Shown here: positions 24,652 to 34,909 of the stretch, piece after piece
Layout: each line of letters starts with the position of its first letter
How positions within the stretch are numbered: the first letter of the stretch is position 1
Assembly: GCF_030913655.1 (NCBI RefSeq)
Contig: NZ_CP133189.1
Location: 1,984,001 to 2,048,000, forward strand
DNA from: Clostridium sp. MB40-C1
GTDB taxonomy: Bacteria; Bacillota; Clostridia; Clostridiales; Clostridiaceae
Direction: 5' to 3'
Length of the DNA stretch: 64,000 nucleotides
Made by a program: the position numbers and the translations under genes
The notes under the pieces: generated by a model
What the model was told of the DNA's origin: nothing
Database searches by the model: none
The model's input: only the letters and a program-made list of their open reading frames with translations

Positions 24652-27600
24652 AGTTAATATAAAAGAATAGTATTAAAATATATGACATCTCCAGTAATGC
24701 AAATTTACATCTCACATAGTTAATATAAAAGCAGTGTGCCCCTCAAAGTTCCATACTACATTACCACTATTTACATCTCACATAGTTAATATAAAAGAAA
24801 ATTTCTTTTTAAATAGTCTTTACACATTTCTACTTATTTACATCTCACATAGTTAATATAAAAGTTGCTTTTCTCCTGTATTTTTTGTAATTTGTATTTT
24901 CATTTACATCTCACATAGTTAATATAAAAGATCAACTAGAAGATTTCAATAATATATTCTTAGAAAGATTTACATCTCACATAGTTAATATAAAAGGCGT
25001 TATTAATATAAATTAATTCTCCGTTAAATTTATTTACATCTCACATAGTTAATATAAAAGGTTTCAAGCGATTTAACAACTATAACTTCTAGTATGACAT
25101 TTACATCTCACATAGTTAATATAAAAGTATATTATGCGCATTTGCAGTAGCGTTTTTTATATTTATTTACATCTCACATAGTTAATATAAAAGTAGCAAC
25201 TGCAACTTCATTTATAGCAGTATTTTCAATATTTACATCTCACATAGTTAATATAAAAGGAAAGTAGGGGAATAAAATGGATAAAATATTAATTTATTTA
25301 CATCTCACATAGTTAATATAAAAGTTGCTCCAATATACTTGCTTCCATCACCTTTTTGTGAATTTACATCTCACATAGTTAATATAAAAGTTGGTAATCA
25401 AGCAAGTCATAATTTTTATATTGTGTTATTTACATCTCACATAGTTAATATAAAAGTAAACTATTTGCAATATCTTGTAATTTACATTCGCATTTACATC
25501 TCACATAGTTAATATAAAAGTTTAATTGGAAAAATCTTATTTGCACCCTCTAAACAATTTACATCTCACATAGTTAATATAAAAGAAATTTTGACCAAAT
25601 TTGTACTTTATATGTTGCAAGAATTTACATCTCACATAGTTAATATAAAAGATATTATGTGCTTTCGCTGTAGCATTTTTTATATTCATTTACATCTCAC
25701 ATAGTTAATATAAAAGTTTTTACTGCTGTTACTATTTTTTCTTTGTGTTTTGTATTTACATCTCACATAGTTAATATAAAAGGAGGGCGTAACAATAGAA
25801 TATGTATCTTTAGATTCAATTTACATCTCACATAGTTAATATAAAAGAAATGGAGAATGGTTGCATTATTACACAAATGGCACAATTTACATCTCACATA
25901 GTTAATATAAAAGTTTATAAATCGTTTGCTAAACTTATTGACTATTTCAAATTTACATCTCACATAGTTAATATAAAAGAAGATGCAGCTACTTATATAA
26001 GAAGATTAACACAAATTTACATCTCACATAGTTAATATAAAAGAAAAAAGAATTGCAAGAGCAACTGGAACAAGCAGAATTTACATCTCACATAGTTAAT
26101 ATAAAAGTAATAGCGTCCTCTACAGTTATCTCATCCTTAGTTAGATTTACATCTCACATAGTTAATATAAAAGCTTTTCTGACATAATTGAATTACTACA
26201 AGCTTATAATGATTTACATCTCACATAGTTAATATAAAAGGGTTAAAAATGAAAAAGATTATAAAAGTTTTATATAGATTTACATCTCACATAGTTAATA
26301 TAAAAGTAACGGAAATTACAAATATAGAGATGAACTAAAAAAATTTACATCTCACATAGTTAATATAAAAGCATATCCCAACTTTGAGCCTGTTCGTCAA
26401 ATTTTTCATTTACATCTCACATAGTTAATATAAAAGGTATTTGTTTTAAAACATATCCTATTACCATAAGAACATTTACATCTCACATAGTTAATATAAA
26501 AGTTATCATTTTTCTTATCGTTAGATTACCTTTTGGCATATTTACATCTCACATAGTTAATATAAAAGAAGAAACAGTAGAGAAGAAGGCAGACAGTGAA
26601 CAGCATTTACATCTCACATAGTTAATATAAAAGATTGTTAAAAATAACTCCATCTATATTAATAGTAACATTTACATCTCACATAGTTAATATAAAAGTG
26701 ACAGATACCAATATTACTGACTTTGGGAAGAATATATTTACATCTCACATAGTTAATATAAAAGAATTAGAATCATTAGCATTAAAAAGATTGTTATTTA
26801 ATTTACATCTCACATAGTTAATATAAAAGTAGATTGTCCAACTCTTAAACAAGCTAAGTATCAAATTTACATCTCACATAGTTAATATAAAAGTGGAAAG
26901 AATTAAACGGTTGTTTAACAGCTCCAGTATTTACATCTCACATAGTTAATATAAAAGTTATTTTTAATTTCTACACTAATTTTATTAACTATATTTACAT
27001 CTCACATAGTTAATATAAAAGCATAATATTTAATTTTTTAATATCAAAAAAATTTAAATTTACATCTCACATAGTTAATATAAAAGTTTTCTAAAAGTTT
27101 GAGAGTAATGCAACCTTACTTTGATTTACATCTCACATAGTTAATATAAAAGAAAAGATGCAGCCACTTATATTAGAAGACTCACCCAAATTTACATCTC
27201 ACATAGTTAATATAAAAGCTTATAAAAAAATGACTGATACGAATTTAGTTGATTTATTTACATCTCACATAGTTAATATAAAAGTATTGTAAGGCTTTTA
27301 CTAAGCCAAGCTATAAATTTATTTACATCTCACATAGTTAATATAAAAGCCTCTCCAGTGTCCGTTCCGTCTAACTCTCCAGTATAATTTACATCTCACA
27401 TAGTTAATATAAAAGTAAAAGACACTCAAATAACCGAATGCGATAAGGTTTTATTTACATCTCACATAGTTAATATAAAAGTTTCTCGTTTTTCTCGTGC
27501 TAGTAAAGAGTATAAAAATTTACATCTCACATAGTTAATATAAAAGCAGAAAGTGTACAAGCTTCTAAAACGTCAATCCTAGTATTTACATCTCACATAG

Positions 27601-28794
27601 TTAATATAAAAGTATCACCTCACTAGTTTCTTTGTGCTTTCTTTAAACAATTTACATCTCACATAGTTAATATAAAAGTTGCTCTGCATTTAACCATGTT
27701 TGGTTATCTAACAATATTTACATCTCACATAGTTAATATAAAAGCCTTTTCTCTTAATTCATCAATGCTATATCCACCACATTTACATCTCACATAGTTA
27801 ATATAAAAGTTTATTCCTGTATATGTGAACTTAGTCCCTTTTGAGTATTTACATCTCACATAGTTAATATAAAAGCTTCTAGTAGGTCCACAATGGATTG
27901 ATGCATATGTAATTTACATCTCACATAGTTAATATAAAAGTTTGTCCATATCTTCTAGGATTCCTAAAGCTAGACCCTATTTACATCTCACATAGTTAAT
28001 ATAAAAGGTGTCAAGTTTGACCAAGTTGTAAGTAGTATCTACAATATTTACATCTCACATAGTTAATATAAAAGCCATGCTGTTATACCTCCTTTCTTCC
28101 CAAAAATAAAATTTACATCTCACATAGTTAATATAAAAGTTTTTTCATTATATGCTAGTGTAGTTAGATCACTTAAATTTACATCTCACATAGTTAATAT
28201 AAAAGTAATTGGGGCGACCCAGAGATTACTCCAATAGATGAATTTACATCTCACATAGTTAATATAAAAGTGCATTAGCTTCACAATCATTGACAGCAAC
28301 ATCAAAATTTACATCTCACATAGTTAATATAAAAGTAACACCTGCTGCTGTAGCTTTTTTTAGATAATTAACATTTACATCTCACATAGTTAATATAAAA
28401 GCAAATCATAATCATATTCAAGTTCAAATTCTTTCATATTTACATCTCACATAGTTAATATAAAAGTAATACCAGTTCCTTTAGAAATTTGAGAAACACT
28501 TGTATTTACATCTCACATAGTTAATATAAAAGAAAAATTATCCCAGTTGACTTTATATAGTTCAGCTTTATTTACATCTCACATAGTTAATATAAAAGTT
28601 TTTAATTACATATTCCATAAAACTACTCCTTTATAATTTACATCTCACATAGTTAATATAAAAGGAGATACTCCCAAGAATCAAAAACAGATATGTATGA
28701 ATTTACATCTCACATAGTTAATATAAAAGGATGTGCTAATATGCTATAGATTAGACAGGATCAGTATTTACATCTCACATAGTTAATATAAAAG
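24574..28794 (-). CRISPR. Type I-B CRISPR array, 64 repeats, 63 spacers
   Basis: The 29-nt repeat begins ATTTACATCTCACATAG and ends TTAATATAAAAG on the plus strand. The crRNA sense is the minus strand, where repeats end in GATGTAAAT, giving an ATGTAAAT-type 5' handle. Intact repeats run from 24637 to 28794 at 65-67 nt spacing, with no mismatch noticed; spacers are 35-38 nt. A decayed repeat lies at 24574-24602. The leader side is the right end, next to cas2. Many spacers read as protein-coding on one strand, as expected of phage genes, and some cover ribosome sites. Confidence 0.97.
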
Positions 28795-28989
28795 CCCAAT
28801 TTTTGAAAACACCTTAACCCATTGATAATACTTGTTTTAGAACAAATCGCTTATCATCTAAAATCACCTTATTTTGCAGTGAACCTTCAGTAGTGTTTTT
28901 TTAAAACTAGCTAAAACCTTCTCTAAACTAGTAATATCAACAGCTTGACCTAATTTATATAAAAATTAGGTTTACTGCAGAATTTTAAT
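28795..28989 (-). promoter_or_regulatory. CRISPR leader
   Basis: 195 non-coding nt between cas2 and the first-transcribed repeat, AT-rich. New spacers would enter at 28766-28794. A small hairpin ACCTAATTT / AAATTAGGT (28948-28971) follows the cas2 stop without a T run. No strong -35/-10 pair recognised. Confidence 0.7.
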
Positions 28990-29253
28990 TTACAAAAATA
29001 ACTCATCAAAACTTTTTTCAATTCCTACAACAGTTTTTTTAATGTTTCTTGGATTCTTTACAATATAAATATACAATGAATCTGTTTTTTTATCAATTAG
29101 CTTATTTACTTCTGATAAGCATTTATGCAACTTTCCTTCAGTTATTTCGCCCTCAAAAACAGAATTTTGTGTCCATGTTAAATATTTCTTTAAAGCTTTT
29201 CTAACTCTATTAATTCTTTTTTCCTCAATATCATAAGTTAATATAATAAACAC
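28990..29253 (-). CDS. cas2: CRISPR-associated endoribonuclease/integrase subunit Cas2
   Basis: 87 residues, one ferredoxin-like domain. MFIILTYDIEEKRINRVRKA contains the conserved Asp after strand 1, and LTWTQNSVFEGEIT the next family motif. As a dimer it bridges two Cas1 dimers for spacer integration. Starts 4 nt after cas1 ends. Last gene of the cas operon, directly next to the leader. Confidence 0.95.
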   Translation of the reverse strand: MFIILTYDIEEKRINRVRKALKKYLTWTQNSVFEGEITEGKLHKCLSEVNKLIDKKTDSLYIYIVKNPRNIKKTVVGIEKSFDELFL

Positions 29254-29257
29254 TTTA

Positions 29258-30241
29258 TCACCACCAAGCTTTTAATGGCTTATATTTTTCATCTCCTATG
29301 AGATGTTTAATAAGCTTATAACATTCAAGCCTTATAAACATTCTATAAGAAACTTTTCTATTTAATTTTCTATGCTTTATTGTTGTTCCCATCTTCTTTT
29401 CAAATTCTTTAACAAATTTCCCCTTCCCCTCTGGATTTAAAAAACATATTCCCTCTTCCATATCAAAGTGCTTTTCTGTTATCATTCTATTGTTAATCAT
29501 ACTAAAGATAATTGGATCAATAACTAAAGGTTTAAATATTTCTGCTAAATCAAGACTTAATGAAAATCTTTTTGTTGATGGTTCATGTAAGTAACTTATT
29601 GTAGGATCTAACTGTGTTTTATAAATTTCTCCTAATACCGCAGTATACATTAGACTATTGCCAAAAGACATTAACGCATTTATAGGATCTGTAGGTGGTC
29701 TTTTTTCTCTCTTTTTAAATTCAAAACCATTTTTTAAAATTAAATTAAATGCCTCATAATAAATTTTTCTCATTCTTCCTTCTGCACCCATTAACTCATC
29801 AACAGCATAAGAATTTAATACATTACTTCTTTCTCTTTCGATTTTCTCAATATATTCTTGTGTATTATCTTTATACCTTCTCAAATTTCTAATTATATGA
29901 TGTCCTGCACTGTCTATGAATTGCTTTGCAAGATATAATCTTTTGTCATCATAATGATAGTGCATTGCCTGATTTACAATTAAAAATCCTGAAACATTTT
30001 TCTTACGAGGATAGTATGTCCCTGAATAATAACCATAATAATTATAAAAATTAATTATTAATCCATACTGCGTTAAATAATTCAAAAACTTCGTATTTAA
30101 GTCAACTTCCCCGTATATATGAAGCTTATCCACTTGCTCAATAGGTAGCGCTCTCTTTTGTTCTTCACTATTTATAAAATATACGGTATTATCCTTACGT
30201 TTTAATCTTCCATTACTGAATATATAATAATCTCTTCCCAT
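29258..30241 (-). CDS. cas1: CRISPR-associated integrase Cas1 (type I-B)
   Basis: 327 residues. Starts with the beta-rich N-domain (YYIFSNGRLKRKDNTVYFI). The helical catalytic domain has LMGAEGRMRKIYYEAFN (Glu), LYTAVLGEIYKT, SYLHEPSTKRFSLSLDLAEI (His) and FKPLVIDP (Asp region). It inserts new spacers at the leader end with Cas2. It overlaps the cas4 stop by one base and precedes cas2 by 4 nt. Length and motifs are complete, so it should be active. Confidence 0.95.
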   Translation of the reverse strand: MGRDYYIFSNGRLKRKDNTVYFINSEEQKRALPIEQVDKLHIYGEVDLNTKFLNYLTQYGLIINFYNYYGYYSGTYYPRKKNVSGFLIVNQAMHYHYDDKRLYLAKQFIDSAGHHIIRNLRRYKDNTQEYIEKIERERSNVLNSYAVDELMGAEGRMRKIYYEAFNLILKNGFEFKKREKRPPTDPINALMSFGNSLMYTAVLGEIYKTQLDPTISYLHEPSTKRFSLSLDLAEIFKPLVIDPIIFSMINNRMITEKHFDMEEGICFLNPEGKGKFVKEFEKKMGTTIKHRKLNRKVSYRMFIRLECYKLIKHLIGDEKYKPLKAWW

Positions 30242-30762
30242 TATTCATCATCCTCTTTTACATAACAAAATTGATAATATGAACATTTTGTGCAATAAGG
30301 CAATCTCTTTAATGTAGGTGCATTGTTACTATTTTCAATTTTCTTTATATCAACTAAAGTATTTTTTATTTTTTCTTCCATTTCTTCTGTTAATTCTATT
30401 TCTTCTGTTCTTTTTTCTTTTACATAATTTATTAATCCTTTTTTATTTATACCTAAGTGCTTAAGGTAAAATAAATAATACATAAGCTGCATTTTATCTG
30501 GTATTGGCATTTTGCTACTTATCTTAACTTCTCTAACATGTTCTTTGTCTATGATGTCTAGTCTTAGAATATCATCTATAAGTATCTCTTTATTTTTACT
30601 TCTTTGATAAGAGTCCTCATGCACAATTTTCCCATTTAAAACCCTATCACTTGTATCTTCCATGGTTATTCCTTTTGAAAATAGCCAAAGTTTTCTTTTG
30701 CATACATAATAGTAATTTACTTTTACTCCTTGCGTTTTAAATTTTTCTAATTGGAACTCCGT
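30241..30762 (-). CDS. cas4: CRISPR-associated exonuclease Cas4, start codon ACG
   Basis: 173 residues if begun at 30762. The family N-terminus QGVKVNYYYVCKRKLWLF (with the first cluster Cys) is encoded, but the first ATG is downstream of it at 30663. No in-frame ATG, GTG or TTG exists between the cas3 stop (30786-30784) and 30663. ACG at 30762 sits 5 nt after AAGGTG, where the start is expected. C-terminal Cys cluster: LPYCTKCSYYQFC. Core motifs IVHEDSYQ, REVKISSK and QLMYYLFYL are intact. Cas4 trims and orients prespacers by PAM. Translation may be weak. Confidence 0.8.
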   Translation of the reverse strand, partial: TEFQLEKFKTQGVKVNYYYVCKRKLWLFSKGITMEDTSDRVLNGKIVHEDSYQRSKNKEILIDDILRLDIIDKEHVREVKISSKMPIPDKMQLMYYLFYLKHLGINKKGLINYVKEKRTEEIELTEEMEEKIKNTLVDIKKIENSNNAPTLKRLPYCTKCSYYQFCYVKEDDE

Positions 30763-30783
30763 AAAATCACCTTCTTTAATTTT

Positions 30784-33066
30784 TTACAGAAACTGAACTT
30801 CTTCATTAAATTCATCTATTTTTTCTGGCCTGGCTAAACCTCTTTCAAAACTATAATTAAATGCAATAATAGGTATATTATTATATTTATCTAATTCTAT
30901 AGATTTTTCTACATATCCATTTTTACTTGCTTCATCATATTGGTATTTGGGAATACTCATTGTAAATTCTTTAATCCTATTTTTGGCTAATAATTTTTCA
31001 TTATAATTCTCTGTTTTTTCAATAATATTTAAATCTTCTTCAATTATTTCTTCATTTTCTTCATAAATACTCTTAGGAATAACCGTTTCATTTTCTATAT
31101 CTCTTAAAGTTACTTCTTTTTTCTTGAACTCATATTCTTTTATATTAATTACATTTTTTATAGTAGTCTTTATTTTGTTATAATAATTTTTATCTTTAAG
31201 ATTTTCCTTTGAATATATTTTTTCTACTAACTCCATTTTCTTTTTTTCATCAATCTCTTTTTCCTCAAATTCCTCTCCAACATAATTGAGTAACGCTTCT
31301 TTTGATAAATCAAAAATATCCTTATCTATTATTGATTTATCACCACTACCTATTCCCGAAGGCAACTTTTCTTTTCCTACATACACATATATGTTTGTAT
31401 AATTTTCTTCTAAATTCCTATTTCTATAAACTCTACCCATTCTCTGAAGTAATCCTGACATATCTGAAAGTTCTGTATACAACACATCAAAATCTATGTC
31501 TAAACTAGCTTCAACTACTTGTGTTGTTATCCATATTCCATTCTCCTTATTATCTAAATCTCCCATTTTTAAAATCATCTCTTCTTTTTTAGCTCTATCT
31601 TTTTTTATAAATCTACTATGGAAAAGATTTATATTAACATCTTTATTTAATTTTTCTTTTAATTCATCATAAATTCGTTGAGCTTGTTTTACTGTATTTA
31701 CAATAACCAGAACTTTTTTACCCTTATAGTTTTCTTTTATATGGTTAATATTTATATCTTCTTGCACTACTTTTAACTTATGTCTCAACTGAACTTTTCC
31801 ACTAACTTCTTTATAAAAAGGCTCTGGTTTACTAAATGTTATACCTTCGTCCTTCATAAAATCTAAAAATATTGGAGGTAATGTTGCAGTAACTATACTA
31901 AACTTCCCTCCCATTTCATTTATATACTTTAATGCAACAATTAAAAAAGCTACTAATTCTGGGGAATACATTTGAATTTCATCTATTACTAACTTTGAAT
32001 ATGATAGTGTAGCTAATTTTAATTCATATCCCTCATATTTAAATATAAAATCTACTAGTTGATCTAGTGTACAAACTGTTAGTGGTAATGATAATTGCTT
32101 TGTTCTATCATAATACTCAAGATCAAGTTCATTATTGTTTCTCTTTAAATATTCTGATGAAGTTTCTGAATGAAGCAATCCTGTTCTTTCTCTTTCAAAT
32201 TTTATTTTTTTAACAACCCTATCATATATAGCATTTATAGATACTCTTAGAGGAAGAGTAAAAAAGCCCTTACTATTACCTATCCAAAAGAGTGCGGCCT
32301 CTGTTTTCCCAATACCAGTAGATGCTATAATTACATTGTTTTCATCTTGATGCTCTATCATATATTTCTGTAGTTTGTTGGGCTTATATCCATCCTTATT
32401 TAAATAGTTATAAGTTTTTTCAAACAAATCTTTATTTTCTACTTCAACATCTACTCCACCACTAGCCGCATAGTCAATTTTATTTAATAACCCTTTAGTC
32501 ATTATGTATTGATGTATAGTTTCTTTAGTGTCATTATCTGGGTCTGGTATTCGTCTTTTTATATATCTAATAAAAGATGGATTTAACTTTTGAATCTTCT
32601 CAATTTTATTAAATTCAAAATCATCAATGTATCTTATTAAATCCTCTTTAACTGTTCTTTTTAAGATTTCATGATTATCTAGCTTTTCTCTAGAATGATG
32701 AAAATATATACTTTGATATAAAATCCTCATCTCATCATCATTATATCTACTCTTTAGCTTATCTTTAGACAAAAATGCAGGACTTAAATATCCATGCTGA
32801 ATTTCCTCTCCTTCCACTACCTCTTCTAACTCCTTCATATTAAAACTAACATCTTTTTCATTTAATCTTTTTATTAACTTATTTTGAAACTTAGTATTCA
32901 TTTTCCCTAAGTCATGATACAAGCAAGCTAACTCTAACATATCCCAATCCAAATTCTTTATTATAGGATACATTTCTTTTAAAATTTTAAAGTTTTTATG
33001 CAACTCTTCTGTATGCTCTATAATAGTTTCTCTATTCTTTGTTTTTGCTAAAAATGGACTTTTCAA
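30784..33066 (-). CDS. cas3: CRISPR-associated helicase/nuclease Cas3 (HD-DExH)
   Basis: 760 residues. N-terminal HD nuclease: ACLYHDLGKMNTKFQNK and IYFHHSREKLDNH. Helicase part: Walker A IIASTGIGKTEAALFW near residue 245, DExH box VIDEIQMYSPE, motif III SIVTATLPP and motif VI SGLLQRMGRVYRN. It degrades the target strand once Cascade has bound. TTG start at 33066 after GGAGGAAAG. Same reading frame as cas4, separated by a single stop codon. Confidence 0.95.
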   Translation of the reverse strand: MKSPFLAKTKNRETIIEHTEELHKNFKILKEMYPIIKNLDWDMLELACLYHDLGKMNTKFQNKLIKRLNEKDVSFNMKELEEVVEGEEIQHGYLSPAFLSKDKLKSRYNDDEMRILYQSIYFHHSREKLDNHEILKRTVKEDLIRYIDDFEFNKIEKIQKLNPSFIRYIKRRIPDPDNDTKETIHQYIMTKGLLNKIDYAASGGVDVEVENKDLFEKTYNYLNKDGYKPNKLQKYMIEHQDENNVIIASTGIGKTEAALFWIGNSKGFFTLPLRVSINAIYDRVVKKIKFERERTGLLHSETSSEYLKRNNNELDLEYYDRTKQLSLPLTVCTLDQLVDFIFKYEGYELKLATLSYSKLVIDEIQMYSPELVAFLIVALKYINEMGGKFSIVTATLPPIFLDFMKDEGITFSKPEPFYKEVSGKVQLRHKLKVVQEDININHIKENYKGKKVLVIVNTVKQAQRIYDELKEKLNKDVNINLFHSRFIKKDRAKKEEMILKMGDLDNKENGIWITTQVVEASLDIDFDVLYTELSDMSGLLQRMGRVYRNRNLEENYTNIYVYVGKEKLPSGIGSGDKSIIDKDIFDLSKEALLNYVGEEFEEKEIDEKKKMELVEKIYSKENLKDKNYYNKIKTTIKNVINIKEYEFKKKEVTLRDIENETVIPKSIYEENEEIIEEDLNIIEKTENYNEKLLAKNRIKEFTMSIPKYQYDEASKNGYVEKSIELDKYNNIPIIAFNYSFERGLARPEKIDEFNEEVQFL

Positions 33067-33119
33067 TTACTTTCCTCCTCTTTTTGTTTAAAATTAAAGA
33101 TAGGGGTTGTTCCCTATCT

Positions 33120-34016
<897 letters not shown>

Positions 34017-34024
34017 TTACTCAC

Positions 34025-34909
34025 CTACTTATTTTCTGTATAGTAATTTTCAACTTCTACCTTTAAGCTATCAAAAAACTCACCCATTTCTTTAGCATCT
34101 AACTTATCAACTATATCATTATCGTTATTAAATATTCCTTTTATCAATCCAACATTAGTTGACTGTTTAATTGATTTGTCTAATTTATAAACACTCTCTA
34201 TTGCTTCTATCACAACTTTATTGTTTTTAACTTTTAACTTGTTCTCAAAGAAAGGATTTTTAATTTCATAAACTCCACCAATTGCAAATAAAGGTGATAA
34301 ATTCTCTCTTCTTCCTTTTATATCTCTGTATAAAAATTTTATAGTGTCTAATAAACCGACTACTCTTTTTGCTTTTTCTTCACTTAAAATCTCCACATTA
34401 TCATTTTTATCTATACCAACTTTATCTAAGTCAACAGTGATTGTATATGCATAATAAGATTTATGTATTTCACTTTGAGCTATATTGCCGCCATCTTTAG
34501 CTTCTCCCCCTTGTACATTATATCTATCTAGAAGCCCTTTATTAGTTAAAAAATCTAAATCTGCATTAAAGCTCTCTAAAGAAACTGCATTAGACAATCT
34601 CACTACTGCTGAACGTGTTTTAGGTGGTTTTTTAGTTTTCATATATCCAAATAAATCAATTTCAGGATAATCTTTTATAGTTGCATCTGCTGAAAACTGA
34701 ATAACTGATCCATCCACATCAAGTGGAGTATTATTGCTACCCATTTGATCCATTATGTTATATCTTATAGCTTGTCTTGAAATATATGTGTAGCTTTCAC
34801 CTGTTCCCCTTGATACTTTTTTTAGTGATGTTACATTTCCAATACCTTCTCCATAGTTGCCACTTTCAGCTTCAAATATAAAACTTGCTGTTAACCCTTT
34901 TTTATTCAT
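34025..34909 (-). CDS. cas7: CRISPR-associated Cas7 (Cst2/DevR family)
   Basis: 294 residues. Begins KKGLTASFIFEAESGNYGEG; YTYISRQAIRYNI is the family motif (S/T-RQ-IR), and VVRLSNAVSLESF lies mid-protein. It forms the backbone that coats the crRNA in Cascade. The start overlaps the cas8 stop by 8 nt, so translation is coupled. High copy number relative to neighbours would be expected. Confidence 0.93.
   Translation of the reverse strand: MNKKGLTASFIFEAESGNYGEGIGNVTSLKKVSRGTGESYTYISRQAIRYNIMDQMGSNNTPLDVDGSVIQFSADATIKDYPEIDLFGYMKTKKPPKTRSAVVRLSNAVSLESFNADLDFLTNKGLLDRYNVQGGEAKDGGNIAQSEIHKSYYAYTITVDLDKVGIDKNDNVEILSEEKAKRVVGLLDTIKFLYRDIKGRRENLSPLFAIGGVYEIKNPFFENKLKVKNNKVVIEAIESVYKLDKSIKQSTNVGLIKGIFNNDNDIVDKLDAKEMGEFFDSLKVEVENYYTENK

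Noticed and set aside
25763-26817. Short ORFs within the CRISPR array
   Set aside because: They are read through repeats and spacers (repeated FTSHIVNIK peptide); artefacts of repeat translation.
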